This document shows positions 24,661-34,199 of a stretch of 64,000 nt of DNA, in pieces. The first letter of the stretch is position 1. The number at the start of each line of letters is the position of its first letter. A program made the translations under genes and the position numbers. The DNA is from Eutreptiella sp. 'Long Island Sound 2002'. Lineage: Eukaryota; Euglenozoa; Euglenophyceae; Eutreptiales; Eutreptiaceae. The notes under the pieces are model-generated. The model did not search any database and was not told the DNA's origin. It saw only the letters and a program-made list of their open reading frames with translations. Location of the stretch: assembly GCA_964036045.1 (NCBI GenBank), contig OZ038382.1, forward strand, positions 131,936,556 to 132,000,555. The letters run 5' to 3'.

Positions 24661-25312
24661 TTCGATCAATGCCAAGCCCCAACCAGTACCTTTCACCAGA
24701 ACCTTCATTTGCCAGGATTGCTTCAACCAGCTTCGAGATCCAAGGGTCCAAAGTGTGCTCGACTATCCGCCCCCTCACTCTGCGCCCCTGATTTGGTAGG
24801 TTTCAAGGAAACCATGTATGGAAAGCCCCAACGAGTACCTTTCACAAGAACCTTCTTTTGCCAGGATTGCTCCAACCAGCTTCGAGATCTAAGGGTCCAA
24901 AGTGTGCTCGACTATCCGCCCCCTCCCTCTGCGCCACTGTTTTGGTTGGTTGCAAGGAAACCATGTATCGAAAGCCCCAACCAGTACCTTTCACCAGAAC
25001 CTTCTTTTGCCAGGATTGCTCCAACCGATTTCGAGATCTAAGGGTCCAAAGTGTGCTCGACTATCCGCCCCCTCCCTCTGCGCCACTGTTTTGGTTGGTT
25101 GCAAGGAAACCATGTATGGAAAGCCCAAACCAGTACCTTTCACCACAACCTTTTTTTGCCAGGATTGCTCCAACCAGTTTCAAGATCTAAGGGTCCAAAG
25201 TGTGCTCGACTATCCGCCCCCTCCCTCTGCGCCACTGTTTTGGTAGGTTTCAAGGAAATCATGTATGGAAAGCCCCAACCAGTACCTTTCACCGGAACCT
25301 TCTTTCGCCAGG
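24661..25312 (-). repeat. 149-bp minisatellite, about 4.4 copies
   Basis: Same unit as at 20.15-22.68 kb, here with variants shared between neighbours (GATCTAAGGG instead of GATCCAAGGG; GGTTGCAAGG instead of GGTTTCAAGG). It separates the exon at 25.3-26.2 kb from the charged exon at 24.5 kb and is in the same orientation relative to the gene as the other arrays. Confidence 0.95.
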
Positions 25313-26236
25313 CCAAAAGAAACTCAATGCCCCACAAGACACCGTGCGCATGGTACGTGGGTTGCTGGTCTGTTCTGAAAACCTCACCGTCGGGGGGGGT
25401 AACCACCTTTTCCCACGTGCCTGAGGGGGCTTGGTCCCACACCCGCCAGCCGTCCTTTTCCCCGAAAACCTCTACCACATGTGCACCTGTGATGGTGGCT
25501 CTGAGGGCGCTGTGAATCGTTGCATGTGGGGACTCGCAGAAGGCATCGTTTATGATAACCCTCAAAACCTCGAACGGAACATGAATAAATGAGGGGGGGG
25601 GGACTGCACGTTGCAGGAAACTACTTTTTTGGACCGCTTCTTGATCTTGGCCTCTTTGAACCAAGTAACTACATCGCTCTGGGTCCACTTTAACTCGCGA
25701 ATGGTACTGTCCGGGTGTGTGGACAGTATTGATTTCAAGTACATGTAATGTACACGCAGCCTCTCTTCAGATTCCTCTGCAAAGGTCCGGTCCGTGTTGT
25801 ATTTCGGATCCGGACCAACAATGCAGAGGTTTCTGTATTGTACACCGTACGAGGTCTCATGTTTGCTGGGGCTTGTCTTGCCCACAGCCTCCCGTGTCGT
25901 CAAGACAGGGATTGAAAAATGCTTATGCATAAGCATAGCCGGCAAGGTATCCTTCGGCTGGGTGCGGTATGCATCAGGGACGACCCTGTCTAAAAAAACC
26001 CTTAGCATTCTGGGTTCAATGGTCTCTGACGGCTTATGCCGCAGGCACAGTGCTGCTAGGGCGTGTTGGAGGCGCGATTGTGTATCACCCGGTTCGGGAA
26101 CTTCGGTATTGGCTGTGTCCGCGTCAATGAGCTCGCCCTCAAGCTCCAAATCTGGTTCCGGGAGCTGCTGAACGGGCTGGGGGGGCTGAGCGGACGAAGA
26201 CGAGGCACTAGCGGCACTGCCTTGACTACCAGACAT
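25313..26236 (-). CDS. First(?) exon of the 17.6-26.2 kb gene, unknown globular protein
   Basis: ATG at 26,236 gives MSGSQGSAASASSSSAQPPQ; the upstream sequence has acceptor-like TTTTGTGCTCAG and CACCTGCAACAG. It continues through an acidic linker, a helical segment (SRLQHALAALCLRHKPSETI, MLRVFLDRVVPDAYRTQPKD), TSYGVQYRNLCIVGPDPKYN, and YMYLKSILSTHPDSTIRELK, TQSDVVTWFKEAKIKKRSKK. A run of nine C/G (about 25,596) breaks the frame; beyond it the reading resumes as FIHVPFEVLRVIINDAFCES, ATITGAHVVEVFGEKDGWRV and TYHAHGVLWGIEFLLAW up to the minisatellite. The second half looks like a compact alpha/beta domain with conserved Trp and His. Family not recognised. Confidence 0.6.
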
Positions 26237-26389
26237 GTCTGTTGCAGGTGACAAAAAGTGTTCTGAGCACAAAAAGGGAATACATTAGTGAGTCTACTCA
26301 AAGGGGCCTAGGTGAGAAAGCGACACACATGCAAAAAGAAAACCACAAAAGCAGGCACAAAGCATCACAAGGCACAAAGGGCAAACATT

Positions 26390-26628
26390 CATAAGCTTCA
26401 GTACAGTGTTCTCGATGCAAGTTTGTAGGCAAAGCAGCCACCAAGGATCAAACTGGCGTTGCACATGTCAAAAGCAAAAGTCCAAATTCACAAAGGAGCA
26501 CAAAGGGGAAGCAATCATAAGCTTGAGCACAGTGTTCTCCATGCAGTTTTGTAGGCAAAGCAAACAAAGGGTAGACAAACATTAGCTTCAACGTGCTGTT
26601 CTCCATGGCATCTTGCAGGCAAGGTAGG
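26390..26628 (+). repeat. Three short imperfect repeats
   Basis: AAGCTTCAGTACAGTGTTCTC, AAGCTTGAGCACAGTGTTCTC and TTAGCTTCAACGTGCTGTTCTC each lead into ATGCA-GTTTGTAGGCAAAGCA or a variant (about 26,393, 26,518, 26,583). They lie just outside the first exon of the minus-strand gene. Confidence 0.7.
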
Positions 26629-26970
26629 CACCAAGCATCCAACCAAAATTCCACCGGGTTCGGGCTGAAAAATTTCTTCCGAGCTCCCCCGGCACGGTCG
26701 GCTGGGAAGCCCATGGAACATTCGTACCGATATTGGTTGCGTTTTGGGACCCGATCTGGCTGCAAAAACTTCCGAGCATCTTTCCACCAAGCATCCAACC
26801 AAAATTCCACTGGGTTCGGGCTGAAAAATTTCTTCCGAGGTCCCCCGGCACGGTCGGCTGGGAAGCCCATGGAACATTCCTACCGATATCGGTTGCGTTT
26901 TGGGGGGCCAATCTGGCTGCCAAAACTTCCGAGCATCTTTCCAAGGGTTTTCGAAAACTTCCAAGCGATG
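26629..26970 (+). repeat. Two tandem copies of the dispersed 156-bp repeat (right flank)
   Basis: Copies start at about 26,629 and 26,785 with ACCAAGCATCCAACCAAAAT and contain the segment found at 17,344-17,482, in the same orientation. The pair and the single left copy bracket the 17.6-26.2 kb gene block. Confidence 0.9.
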
Positions 26971-27070
26971 GACCGAAGCATATCGCATGCACGTCGGTAC
27001 AGATTTCCTAAAATTGCCACCGGTAACCGGACAATATTGGTCTCTCTTTCAATGTTCTGTGCTGGGCACC

Positions 27071-27725
27071 GGTGGTACATGTGTTGCTGTCCAGTTGTGG
27101 GTTGAACCCCCGCACCCCCCGCAGCGCCTCCCCAGCAAAGCCCCCCCCCCCCCGCCGACAAACCCAGACCCCCCCCCTGCCCCCCCGCCCCCCCCCCCCA
27201 AACCTACCAAACCCAAAAAGTCCCCCACGCACAAGCGCAAGTCCTTCGAATCGAGCAGCAGCTCATTGTCGGACCAGGCACTCCCCCGTGGACATGGGAA
27301 GGAGGTGAAGTGGAAGGGGCCACAACAGCAATAGCGGCGCGAGGAACCTCCCCCTTTGGAGGGGGATGAGTCCTTTGACCTCCTGCTTGGTGCGGAGGTT
27401 TTTGTGCCCTACACCGATGGCGTCTACCCGGGGGTTGCAACCTCGGTTGTGGGGGGGGGGGGGGGCGTCACAGTGTGGATGGAACACCTAGGGGAAAAGG
27501 AGATGTTTCGGGTTGAGAGACATCTGTTGTATGCCTCACATACTGCAGCACTGACCCACTGGGAGCAGCAGAAGGCTGCAGCTGCAGGTAAGAAGGCCGC
27601 CAAGGCCCAAAAGAAGCCTAACCCGAAACCGGATGCTGACCCGCCAGCTGAGCCGGCCCCCAAGCCCGCAAAGCGTGATCCCAAGCCTGAGGCTAAGCAA
27701 GCCCCTCATACAAACCAACCCCTGG
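27071..27725 (+). CDS. Lys/Pro/Ser-rich exon with a barrel-like domain (interrupted)
   Basis: After a candidate acceptor (GTTGCTGTCCAG, about 27,092) the frame reads LWVEPPHPPQRLPSKAPPPP, a proline run, KPTKPKKSPTHKRKSFESSS, and WKGPQQQ, then an in-frame TAG (27,332) and RREEPPPLEGDESFDLLLGA. Next comes AEVFVPYTDGVYPGVATSVV, VTVWMEHLGEKEMFRVERHL, a strand pattern like a small Tudor/SH3-type barrel, and a lysine/alanine/proline tail (GKKAAKAQKKPNPKPDADPP). The order (Pro/Lys-rich, Ser-rich, barrel, charged tail) matches the minus-strand exon at 34.6-36.5 kb, suggesting a related gene. The TAG and the abrupt change to retroelement coding at about 27,710 indicate a truncated copy interrupted by the retrotransposon. 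Confidence 0.5.
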
Positions 27726-28390
27726 TACGAAGGGGACTTTGACTACCTTCCTGAGATTGTGGAGCTTTGGGTAAACAAGGAGCGACGAGCTGAGGTAGCC
27801 CCCTATCTCTTTGGCCACATCATGAGTCAATTTTGGGATGGTGGGGCTATCCTCACCTCTAAGTCCAAGGCTGTCCAGTTGGTATCCTATAACAAGGTTC
27901 GGCTTGGGCTCAGTCATAACGGTAAGAAGTAGTTCCTAGAGGCCCCGCCGAAATTACTGGCTCTGGGCCTGAATGGCAAACTCGAGCTGACGGGAGAGTG
28001 GATCAATGAAATGGATGAGACCAAGTCAAAGCCCATGCAAGGTGGGGATTCAGTGGAGACCTGGTTTCTGACGGAAGCCCCACCCTATTGGAAAGAGGCG
28101 CAAGTCAAGCAGGAGTTTACTGGTTTAGATTTGGCAGAAGTCGCCGTGAAAAAGATGAGGTGGCCAGTCCGTACTTTGAGGACTAGCACTTGGAAGGTGC
28201 AGGCACAGACCGTGAAGGATCTAGTTGGGAAGGTCCTGACCTCCACGACCGGGAAGCGCAAGGTCACTATCATCACTGAGGCGCAGTACCAATTTTGGAG
28301 ATCCCTTGAGTACACGCCTTCACAGGTTGCACGTCCTGCGGAACGAGAAAGAGATTGAGCTTACACTGGTGTCCGAAGTCCGGTACAGTA
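27710..28390 (+). pseudogene. Retrotransposon gag-like region, first part
   Basis: Reads NPWYEGDFDYLPEIVELWVN, APYLFGHIMSQFWDGGAILT, then TAG at 27,930, then FLEAPPKLLALGLNGKLELT, ETWFLTEAPPYWKEAQVKQE and KRKVTIITEAQYQFWRSLEY. One frame change follows, into LHRLHVLRNEKEIELTLVSE at about 28,320-28,380. It is placed as gag by position and by its link to the protease-bearing segment; no zinc knuckle is visible here. The plus-strand reading stops being coherent at about 28,390, where the inverted block begins. Confidence 0.6.
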
Positions 28391-29268
28391 GAAGAAAACT
28401 GACTTGTGGTAAGACACTCTAGCGGAATTAGGGCAGCCTTGACCAGACTGACCTGGGCGCTTGTGTCAACCAATACGCTGAAGACCCTTTCCACTTCCCC
28501 GCATAAGGAACGGATCTTCACGTCAAGCTGTCGCTCGCGGCCAAATTGGCCTACGGCATGCAAGCTGAGAATGTCCGGCCTTTCCAGAAGCTCAATCAGC
28601 CACTGGTGCAAGTCGTGGGTAATGGGCCCTGACAGGCCATCTGCAGCGTCCAGCTGCGGTCCGAGTGATCCTCCCATACTCTCGGAAAGATGTTGTAGCA
28701 CATCGAATGCATTCTCGGTCTCAAAGGATGACTTGGTGCAAGGGTTGGTGCTTTCACCGGGGACCTTGGTCGGACATGAAGATCCGCCTAGGGCGGTTAT
28801 CCCTCCACCACTCGCCCTCACCCAGCCATTGCAACGGCTTTTCCTCTCCGCTCTGGTTCCCGGCTTTCCGCTAGGTAAACATACCGGCAAATCGACGATT
28901 CCCGACGTGGATGGCGCGGCAATGACCACAGCACCATCGTGCGACCGCCGTAGCTGGGGCCCTTGGCTGCAGGGGCTCTGCTAAGGGGTGTCGGTGGTCG
29001 GGATGTCTTCCTCCGCATTGACCTCGGTCACCGCGTCGCCTTTCTTCCTCCACCGACCCTTGCCCTTCTTGTCCATGTCTTTGTCCTTGTCCTTGTCTGG
29101 CTTAGGACCCCAAGCGCTGTTGATTTCTTGCTTCTCCTCCGCGAGTTCGGTGCCGCCCATCATCAGCTTTGAGAGCTCATCCTTGGACACCTCCACCTTG
29201 GCTTCCGGGATGTGGGCTGGGGCACGCTTCCTCGACCCGTGTGCCTTCTTGTACGCCTCCGTGTCGGA
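28390..29268 (-). pseudogene. Inverted gag C-terminus and protease N-terminus of the same retrotransposon
   Basis: Minus-strand reading from 29,268 gives a lysine/aspartate-rich gag-like tail (KKAHGSRKRAPAHIPEAKVE, PKPDKDKDKDMDKKGKGRWR), a TAG at 28,981, a linker, and then VFSVLVDTSAQVSLVKAALI, a retropepsin active-site motif in which the expected DTG/DSG reads DTS. The protease breaks off near 28,400; its second half is found on the plus strand from 29,268. The simplest account is inversion of about 0.88 kb inside the element after insertion. Confidence 0.75.
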
Positions 29269-29640
29269 GACCCGTCAGGCTGAGAGTAGCCAACGGCCAG
29301 TACATGGTGGGAGGAACGAAGGAAGCTGAGATGGCGCTGCAATTCGTGAACCATGGTGAACTGAGCCGCTCGGACCTCGGCAAGGAATTCGTCCTCAAGG
29401 GGAAGTTCTATGAGGCCCAGATGGACCGGTATATGATTGTCGGGTACGACTTCATGATGGAGACGGACTCAGGCGTTCTCCCAGTTGACGCCTCTATGAC
29501 CCTGTACCAGGACGACCAACTCTGGTTGCTATTGTCGCCGGAGCACCACGTGGAATGCCAAGGGATCCACCCTGAGAGGCATCAGCTCGAAGTAGCCTCA
29601 CTGGGGATCGAGCCCGCGGGGCCGACGCACGCGTCAAGCA
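29268..29640 (+). pseudogene. Retropepsin second half
   Basis: RRPVRLRVANGQYMVGGTKE, AEMALQFVNHGEL, YEAQMDRYMIVGYDFMMETD. The MIVGYDFM stretch corresponds to the hydrophobic-Gly-Asp/Tyr-Asp strand that ends retroviral-type aspartic proteases. It is followed by a linker (HHVECQGIHPERHQLEVASL). It starts exactly where the inverted block ends. Confidence 0.7.
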
Positions 29641-30240
29641 GGAAGGTGGTAACCGAGTGGCCGCTGACTTGGGACCATTGGATATGGCCCTGGATGCGCT
29701 CTGCTCAGGGACCTCTACCCATCTTTGGGTGTGTGAGAAGTACTGGAGCGCCCAGGGCTCTGCGTGGAAGAAGCACTGGTCTCCGCATCAAGGTCTGATG
29801 TGGATCCATTGTCCCGAAGTGGACATTCCAAGGGCGGTTGCGAAGATCCGCAAGGACCATTCCAAGGCAGTGCTGGTCGTCCCCATGGGTTATACCGAGG
29901 AGGAAAGTACCCGAGATTGGGTGGCTTTGCTGAGCAACATGACCTTGAACAAGGTTGTCCTACCGGCTGGAGACAGTGTCTATCAGGATGCTAAGGGACA
30001 GCCCATGCCACCCCAGAGATGGCCAACGAAATTCCACTATGTGGATGGGGGCCTGGAACAAGCCGACGCTACGGACTTTGTGTGATAGCGGAGCCCTCGA
30101 GGCAATGCTTCGCGGTTTCCCCCGTTGACATTGGCGAATCAGATAACCTTCTCTCCGATGAGGAACTGGATCTGGTTGAGGGCTATATGGATCGACCCTT
30201 TCATGACTGGGTAAGCGAGCGAGAGGGGAAAGGCTAGGAA
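29640..30240 (+). pseudogene. Dam-like domain remnant between protease and RT
   Basis: Reads DLGPLDMALDALCSGTSTHL, WVCEKYWSAQGSAWKKHW, GLMWIHCPEVDIPRAVAKIR and HSKAVLVVPMGYTEEESTRD. The layout (helix, SxFD-like start, a Trp-rich segment, an Asn-Pro-Pro-type motif reading IHCP here, then IPR-x-V-x-KI and AVLVVP) matches the DNA N6-adenine methyltransferase-like domain that accompanies reverse transcriptases in many DIRS and some other retroelements. The NPP[WF] catalytic motif is not intact. After a frame change the text continues SPVDIGESDNLLSDEELDLV, EGYMDRPFHDWVSEREGKG. Assignment rests on pattern memory; a profile search is needed to confirm it. Confidence 0.45.
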
Positions 30241-30499
30241 AAAGCCTGCTCGGAAGTGGACACCATCTTCTCAGGTTCCTATGACAAGAAAACCTTTGTA
30301 AGGAGGGTATTGGACCACATGTCCGGCCAAGAGGAGCCAATTGGCGAGAACCCACCCACCTACGGTGATCTATTCCCACGCAAGGCCCGAGATGGGCCGA
30401 TGGGCCACTTGGGGAGACCCCAAGAGCCGAAGCCAAGTCCGAATGACACCCCACAAGTGAGCTCAGTGGTCCAGGTGCCCGGCAAAGCCAAGGCAGAGT

Positions 30500-31200
30500 C
30501 GATGAGTGCCCCAAGATCCAGGCATTGAGCGTCAGGCTGAAGCAGAAGTACGGGGATACCTTCTTCGGTGGAAAGACTGTGTTCCCACCACCAGTGCGTG
30601 GACGTACAGCGAGGCCAAGATACGAGTGAAGCCAGACCCCCGTGTGTACCAGCACCCGGAGTTCACCCTCAGGGGCGAGAGGAAAGAGGCCACGGAGAAG
30701 ATTCCCCACGAGTTCATTGACACAGTCTGGCTTGAGCCCTGTCACCCCGACTGCACCTCCCCCTGCTTCGTCGTCCCCAAGAAGGTGGCCGGGGAGCGGC
30801 AGCTCGTGGTTGACTACCGCGGCCTAAACCCCCAAACGCAGCATGACAGCTATATGCTGCCCCTCATTGATGACATGCTGCAGAAGCAATTCCGGCGGAG
30901 GATCTTCACGGTGATCCACCCGAAATATGGCTAGCACAAGGTGCCTCTCGCCGACGAGTTCCGTGCCTGCACAGCCATGAGCACCCCACTTGGACCCCTC
31001 CAGTGGAAGGTGATGCCGATGGGCGTTACCAACGGCAATGCGGCATTTGAGCGGATGCTGGAGAACCTGCTTGAGCCGGTGCGTGACTGTGCGGACCCCG
31101 TGGTCGACGGCGTGATCATTGCGTCAAGGGACGCAAGAGCTACGATGAGCTGTCGGAGGCACATGAGAGGGACGTCACCAGAGTGCTGGACCTCCTGGTG
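30500..31200 (+). pseudogene. Reverse transcriptase
   Basis: Recognisable fingers/palm blocks: SPCFVVPKKVAGERQLVVDY, RGLNPQTQHDSYMLPLIDDM, a TAG (30,932) in the block where most elements have a tyrosine before HKVPLADEFRACTAMSTPLG, PLQWKVMPMGVTNGNAAFER, and the catalytic block DPVVDGVIIAS in place of Y/FVDD. The second catalytic aspartate is therefore glycine, and the enzyme would be dead even without the stop. Frame changes follow at about 31,120-31,220. Confidence 0.9.
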
Positions 31201-32290
31201 CGGCACAGACAGTCACAGGCAGCAGTGATAAGGCCACCAGTGCGGTAAACGAAGTGATCTTCGCCGGCCACGTTGTTGGCAACGGGCAGCGAAAGCCCAT
31301 ACCTGGAAAATTAGCGGCGATTGAGCACTGGGGAAAGCCCAAGACGGTGGTTGAGGTGCCGGCATATCTGGGGTTCTGCAACTGCTACTCGGGGTATATC
31401 AAGACGTATGCCAAGTATGCAGCCCCCATGACGGCCATGCTCAAGGGCAACCGGGAGGAGACCAAGAAGGGGTCCAAGAAGGCTCTAGTCCGGAATGAGG
31501 AGTCCGCCCGTGCCTTTGAGGGAATGAAGCAGGCATTGCCATCCGCGTTGGGTCTGCACCTCGTGGATCCGGACCGAGGGTTCATCCTGCGCACTGACGC
31601 CTCCGACTACGCAATCGGCGCGGTGTTGGAACAAGTGCTGGATGATGGGAGGCACGTGCCTATGGCCTTCTGGAGCCGAGTCCCGGCGGAAAGCCAAAGG
31701 CGGACATGGACGCCCCGTGAGAAGGAGGCGTATGCCATTGTCATGGCGCCCAGGAAGTGGGCCGGGTACATAGCCCTGCATTGCCCGTCACGGTTTGCAC
31801 AGATCATCACAGTCTGCAAGCGTGGCATAAGGAGCACGTGGACACCCCCTCAGTACCAGCCCCCCTAAGGGCCAAATTGCACGAGACCTCGGCCAAGTTC
31901 GACCTCAGGGTGGCCTACGTTCCAGGAAAGGACAACACCATGGCCGATTGTCTCAGCAGGTGGGCCTATCCTGCCAGCAAGGGCATGACAGACGTGTCTG
32001 CCCATGGCCACGAGGCTGAGACCGCTGAGGCCAAGAAGATTATCGACATGGAGAGCATGATGGAGGAGGATGGCGTCAAATGCTTCGTTGTCATGGCTGC
32101 GGATGCTCCCCTTGGAAGAAAGGTGAGCTGAGCGGTCCGCGTACTCCCCCCGGAGGGTGCAGAGTCCAATGAGCATCTCTTCCCAGAGTTGTGCCTCCAA
32201 GACGACTAGACCGACGACTACGCCAAGTCTGAGGCTTTTGAGTCCAAGTATCGGGCTGTGACAGACCCCGACAATGGGCAAAAGTGACCT
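31200..32290 (+). pseudogene. RT connection and RNase H
   Basis: After the thumb (VIFAGHVVGNGQRKPIPGKL, AYLGFCNCYSGYIKTYAKYA) comes an RNase H start LRTDASDYAIGAVLEQVLDD, with its first catalytic aspartate, and PREKEAYAIVMAPRKWAGYI. A frame change at about 31,800 moves to VTVCTDHHSLQAWHKEHVDT and FDLRVAYVPGKDNTMADCLS, the C-terminal RNase H block with the conserved aspartate. Three stops (32,129, 32,207, 32,285) lie in the linker to integrase. Confidence 0.85.
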
Positions 32291-32329
32291 CAGGGGCTTA
32301 GCGAGGAAGATGGCAAGCTCTACCCGAAT

Positions 32330-33215
32330 AGTAAGTTGCTAGTAGCAGAGTCTCGGGTGCTTGAGTTTTGTGAAGCTTGGCACCACCACATGATGCACCC
32401 AGGGGTTAAGAAACAAGCCTTTGGCATGCAGCATCGGTTCAAAATCGATGAGAATGGTCTCTACAATGCCATCAAGCAGGTCAAGAAGGGTTGTTCGGTC
32501 TGTCAGGCCTGCAATCCTGACAATCGGAACGTCAAGGGGGGAGCCCAATGGACGCCGATTCCTGACCAGCCCATGGAGAGCGTGGCCATGGACGTCTTCT
32601 TCATGCCCGAAGTGCACATCGGAAAGGAAGTTTTCGATTGTGTGGTCCTGTGTGTGCAACGACATAGCGGCTACGTTGTTGACGCCCCGGCGCGCAAAAA
32701 GGGGTTGCTAGCCAAGGAGGTTGCAGTCATGATGATTCGTCATTGGCTGACCATCTATGGCATCCCCCGTACCATTTGCAGCGACCTTCGACCCCAGTTC
32801 ACTGGGGGCTGGTTCAAGGCCATGTGTCGCCTTACGGGGATACGGCATGCAAAGAGTGTCGCCTATCTCAGCCGGTCCAATGGCCGAGCTGAAGTGGCTA
32901 GAAGGCAACTGTTCGAGAAGCTGCGCAAGATCTACCTCACCAACAAGCGCCGCAACTGGTTTGAGGAGATGTGGCCAGCTCTTAAGGCCCATCACGACAC
33001 CCTCACACCGCGTGGCTTGTCGCCTCACCAGATCGTCTTCGGCAGGGACCCCCTGGGTCGGGGACTTCCCCGATCAGGTGATGGCATGGCAATGGATGCT
33101 AAGGAGTTCTTTGCGGGGCAGGAGACTACGGCGCGGGAGATTCACCAGCAGCTGGAGAGGGAGCATGCCGTGCGAGCCAAGACCGCCCCGAGGTCGACAG
33201 AAGTTCAGGGTGGGT
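32330..33215 (+). pseudogene. Integrase
   Basis: An intact 293-codon frame. The zinc-binding HHCC module reads HHHMMHPGVKKQAF..CSVCQAC. The catalytic core has MDVFFMP (first Asp), ICSDLRPQFTGGWFKA (second Asp) and SRSNGRAEVARRQLFEKLRK (Glu), i.e. the D,D-35-E arrangement. It is followed by WPALKAHHDTLTPRGLSPHQ and IVFGRDPLG. The frame is lost at a small indel near 33,190, just before the C-terminal module. Confidence 0.92.
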
Positions 33216-33851
33216 GACCCGGTGTGGGTACTGAGACCCCCGCCTATGGGCACTCACCGTACCAAAACCTGGTTTACGCCCGCAGAGGTGGTGCACACGA
33301 TTGGTGAAGACACCTACCGTATCAAGGTGGACCCCGGACAGTTCAGGAAGCGACATGAAAGCCAACTCCGTGCCCGTGAGGCTCACGTCCGTGGGAAGCA
33401 TGTGTCCGTGGACTACGCAGCCCACGAGGCGGATTCCGACGACGATTATGCTGAGCACGACGACTACACCGTCCAGAAGATCCTTGCCCAGCGTCGGAAC
33501 GCCTCGGATCCTGGAGGAGTGGAGTTCAAATTGCGCTGGCGAGGCTATGGGCTGTCCCACGACTCCATGGAACCCGTCTCTTCCTTTGTGCCGCGGATCA
33601 ACACCCCCTTTATGGGGTATGTCCGCAGGCAGAAGACTAAGCTCTGCGTCTCTGACTTGGAAGCTCTTACCCGGGCGATTGAAGCCATGGGCGCCCGATC
33701 CCCGCCCGGAGCTCTCTCCCGAATGGGCAGGTTGAGTGCAAGTTTGTCCGGTTGTCAGAACGTCCCTTGTTTGCTTGCTCTCTCCCAGCTGTGGTGCAAT
33801 GTCTTTTTGGTGGAGTGGTTGAAATGCTGTGCAAGTCGAGCACCCCCCTAA
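33185..33851 (+). pseudogene. Integrase C-terminus with chromodomain
   Basis: GDPVWVLRPPPMGTHRTKTW and FTPAEVVHTIGEDTYRIKVD form the integrase C-terminal beta module. An acidic linker (EADSDDDYAEHDD) leads to a chromodomain: YTVQKILAQRR..EFKLRWRGYGLSHDSMEPVSSF, with the aromatic residues expected to cage a methylated lysine (Tyr at the start, Trp and Tyr of RWRGY) and the closing ME-P motif. Ends in TAA at 33,851. Chromodomains on integrases direct insertion towards histone-marked heterochromatin, which fits the satellite-rich setting. Confidence 0.9.
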
Positions 33852-33979
33852 TCGGGTGGTTTGACACCGCCGTTGTGTGTCGCTTTGACCTCTGCTTGAT
33901 GCCGACCTCCCGAAGCCAAGTTCAGCGGACCCAATTCTGCTCCCTGTGTCTCTCTTGTGGTCGGGTTGCCGTGGCTGAC

Positions 33980-34195
33980 CCCCCTGGTGAATCCATGGGA
34001 AACCAGGTGGGGCCACCTCATGTGTCGAGGTCCGAGGCCCAAGCAGACAGCCATACCCCGGCGTGCGGAATCCTGTGGAAACCAGGTGCGTGGGTGGCCT
34101 ACCCTCCACAGTCCCGACTGCCACTTATCATCTGTCACTCCCCCTCTTGATGAATCCTTGGGAAACCAAGTGGGGCGACTGACCCCTTCATTGTT
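33980..34195 (+). repeat. Three direct repeats at the right end of the retrotransposon
   Basis: GAATCCATGGGAAACCAGGT (33,989), GAATCCTGTGGAAACCAGGT (34,068) and GAATCCTTGGGAAACCAAGT (34,152), spaced 79 and 84 bp. They follow the chromodomain stop and could be LTR-internal tandem repeats; no matching copy was found upstream of the element. Confidence 0.75.
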
Positions 34196-34199
34196 TTGA

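Noticed and set aside
33126-34124. A 332-codon minus-strand frame
   Set aside because: Antisense of the integrase C-terminus and chromodomain, which are clearly coded on the plus strand.
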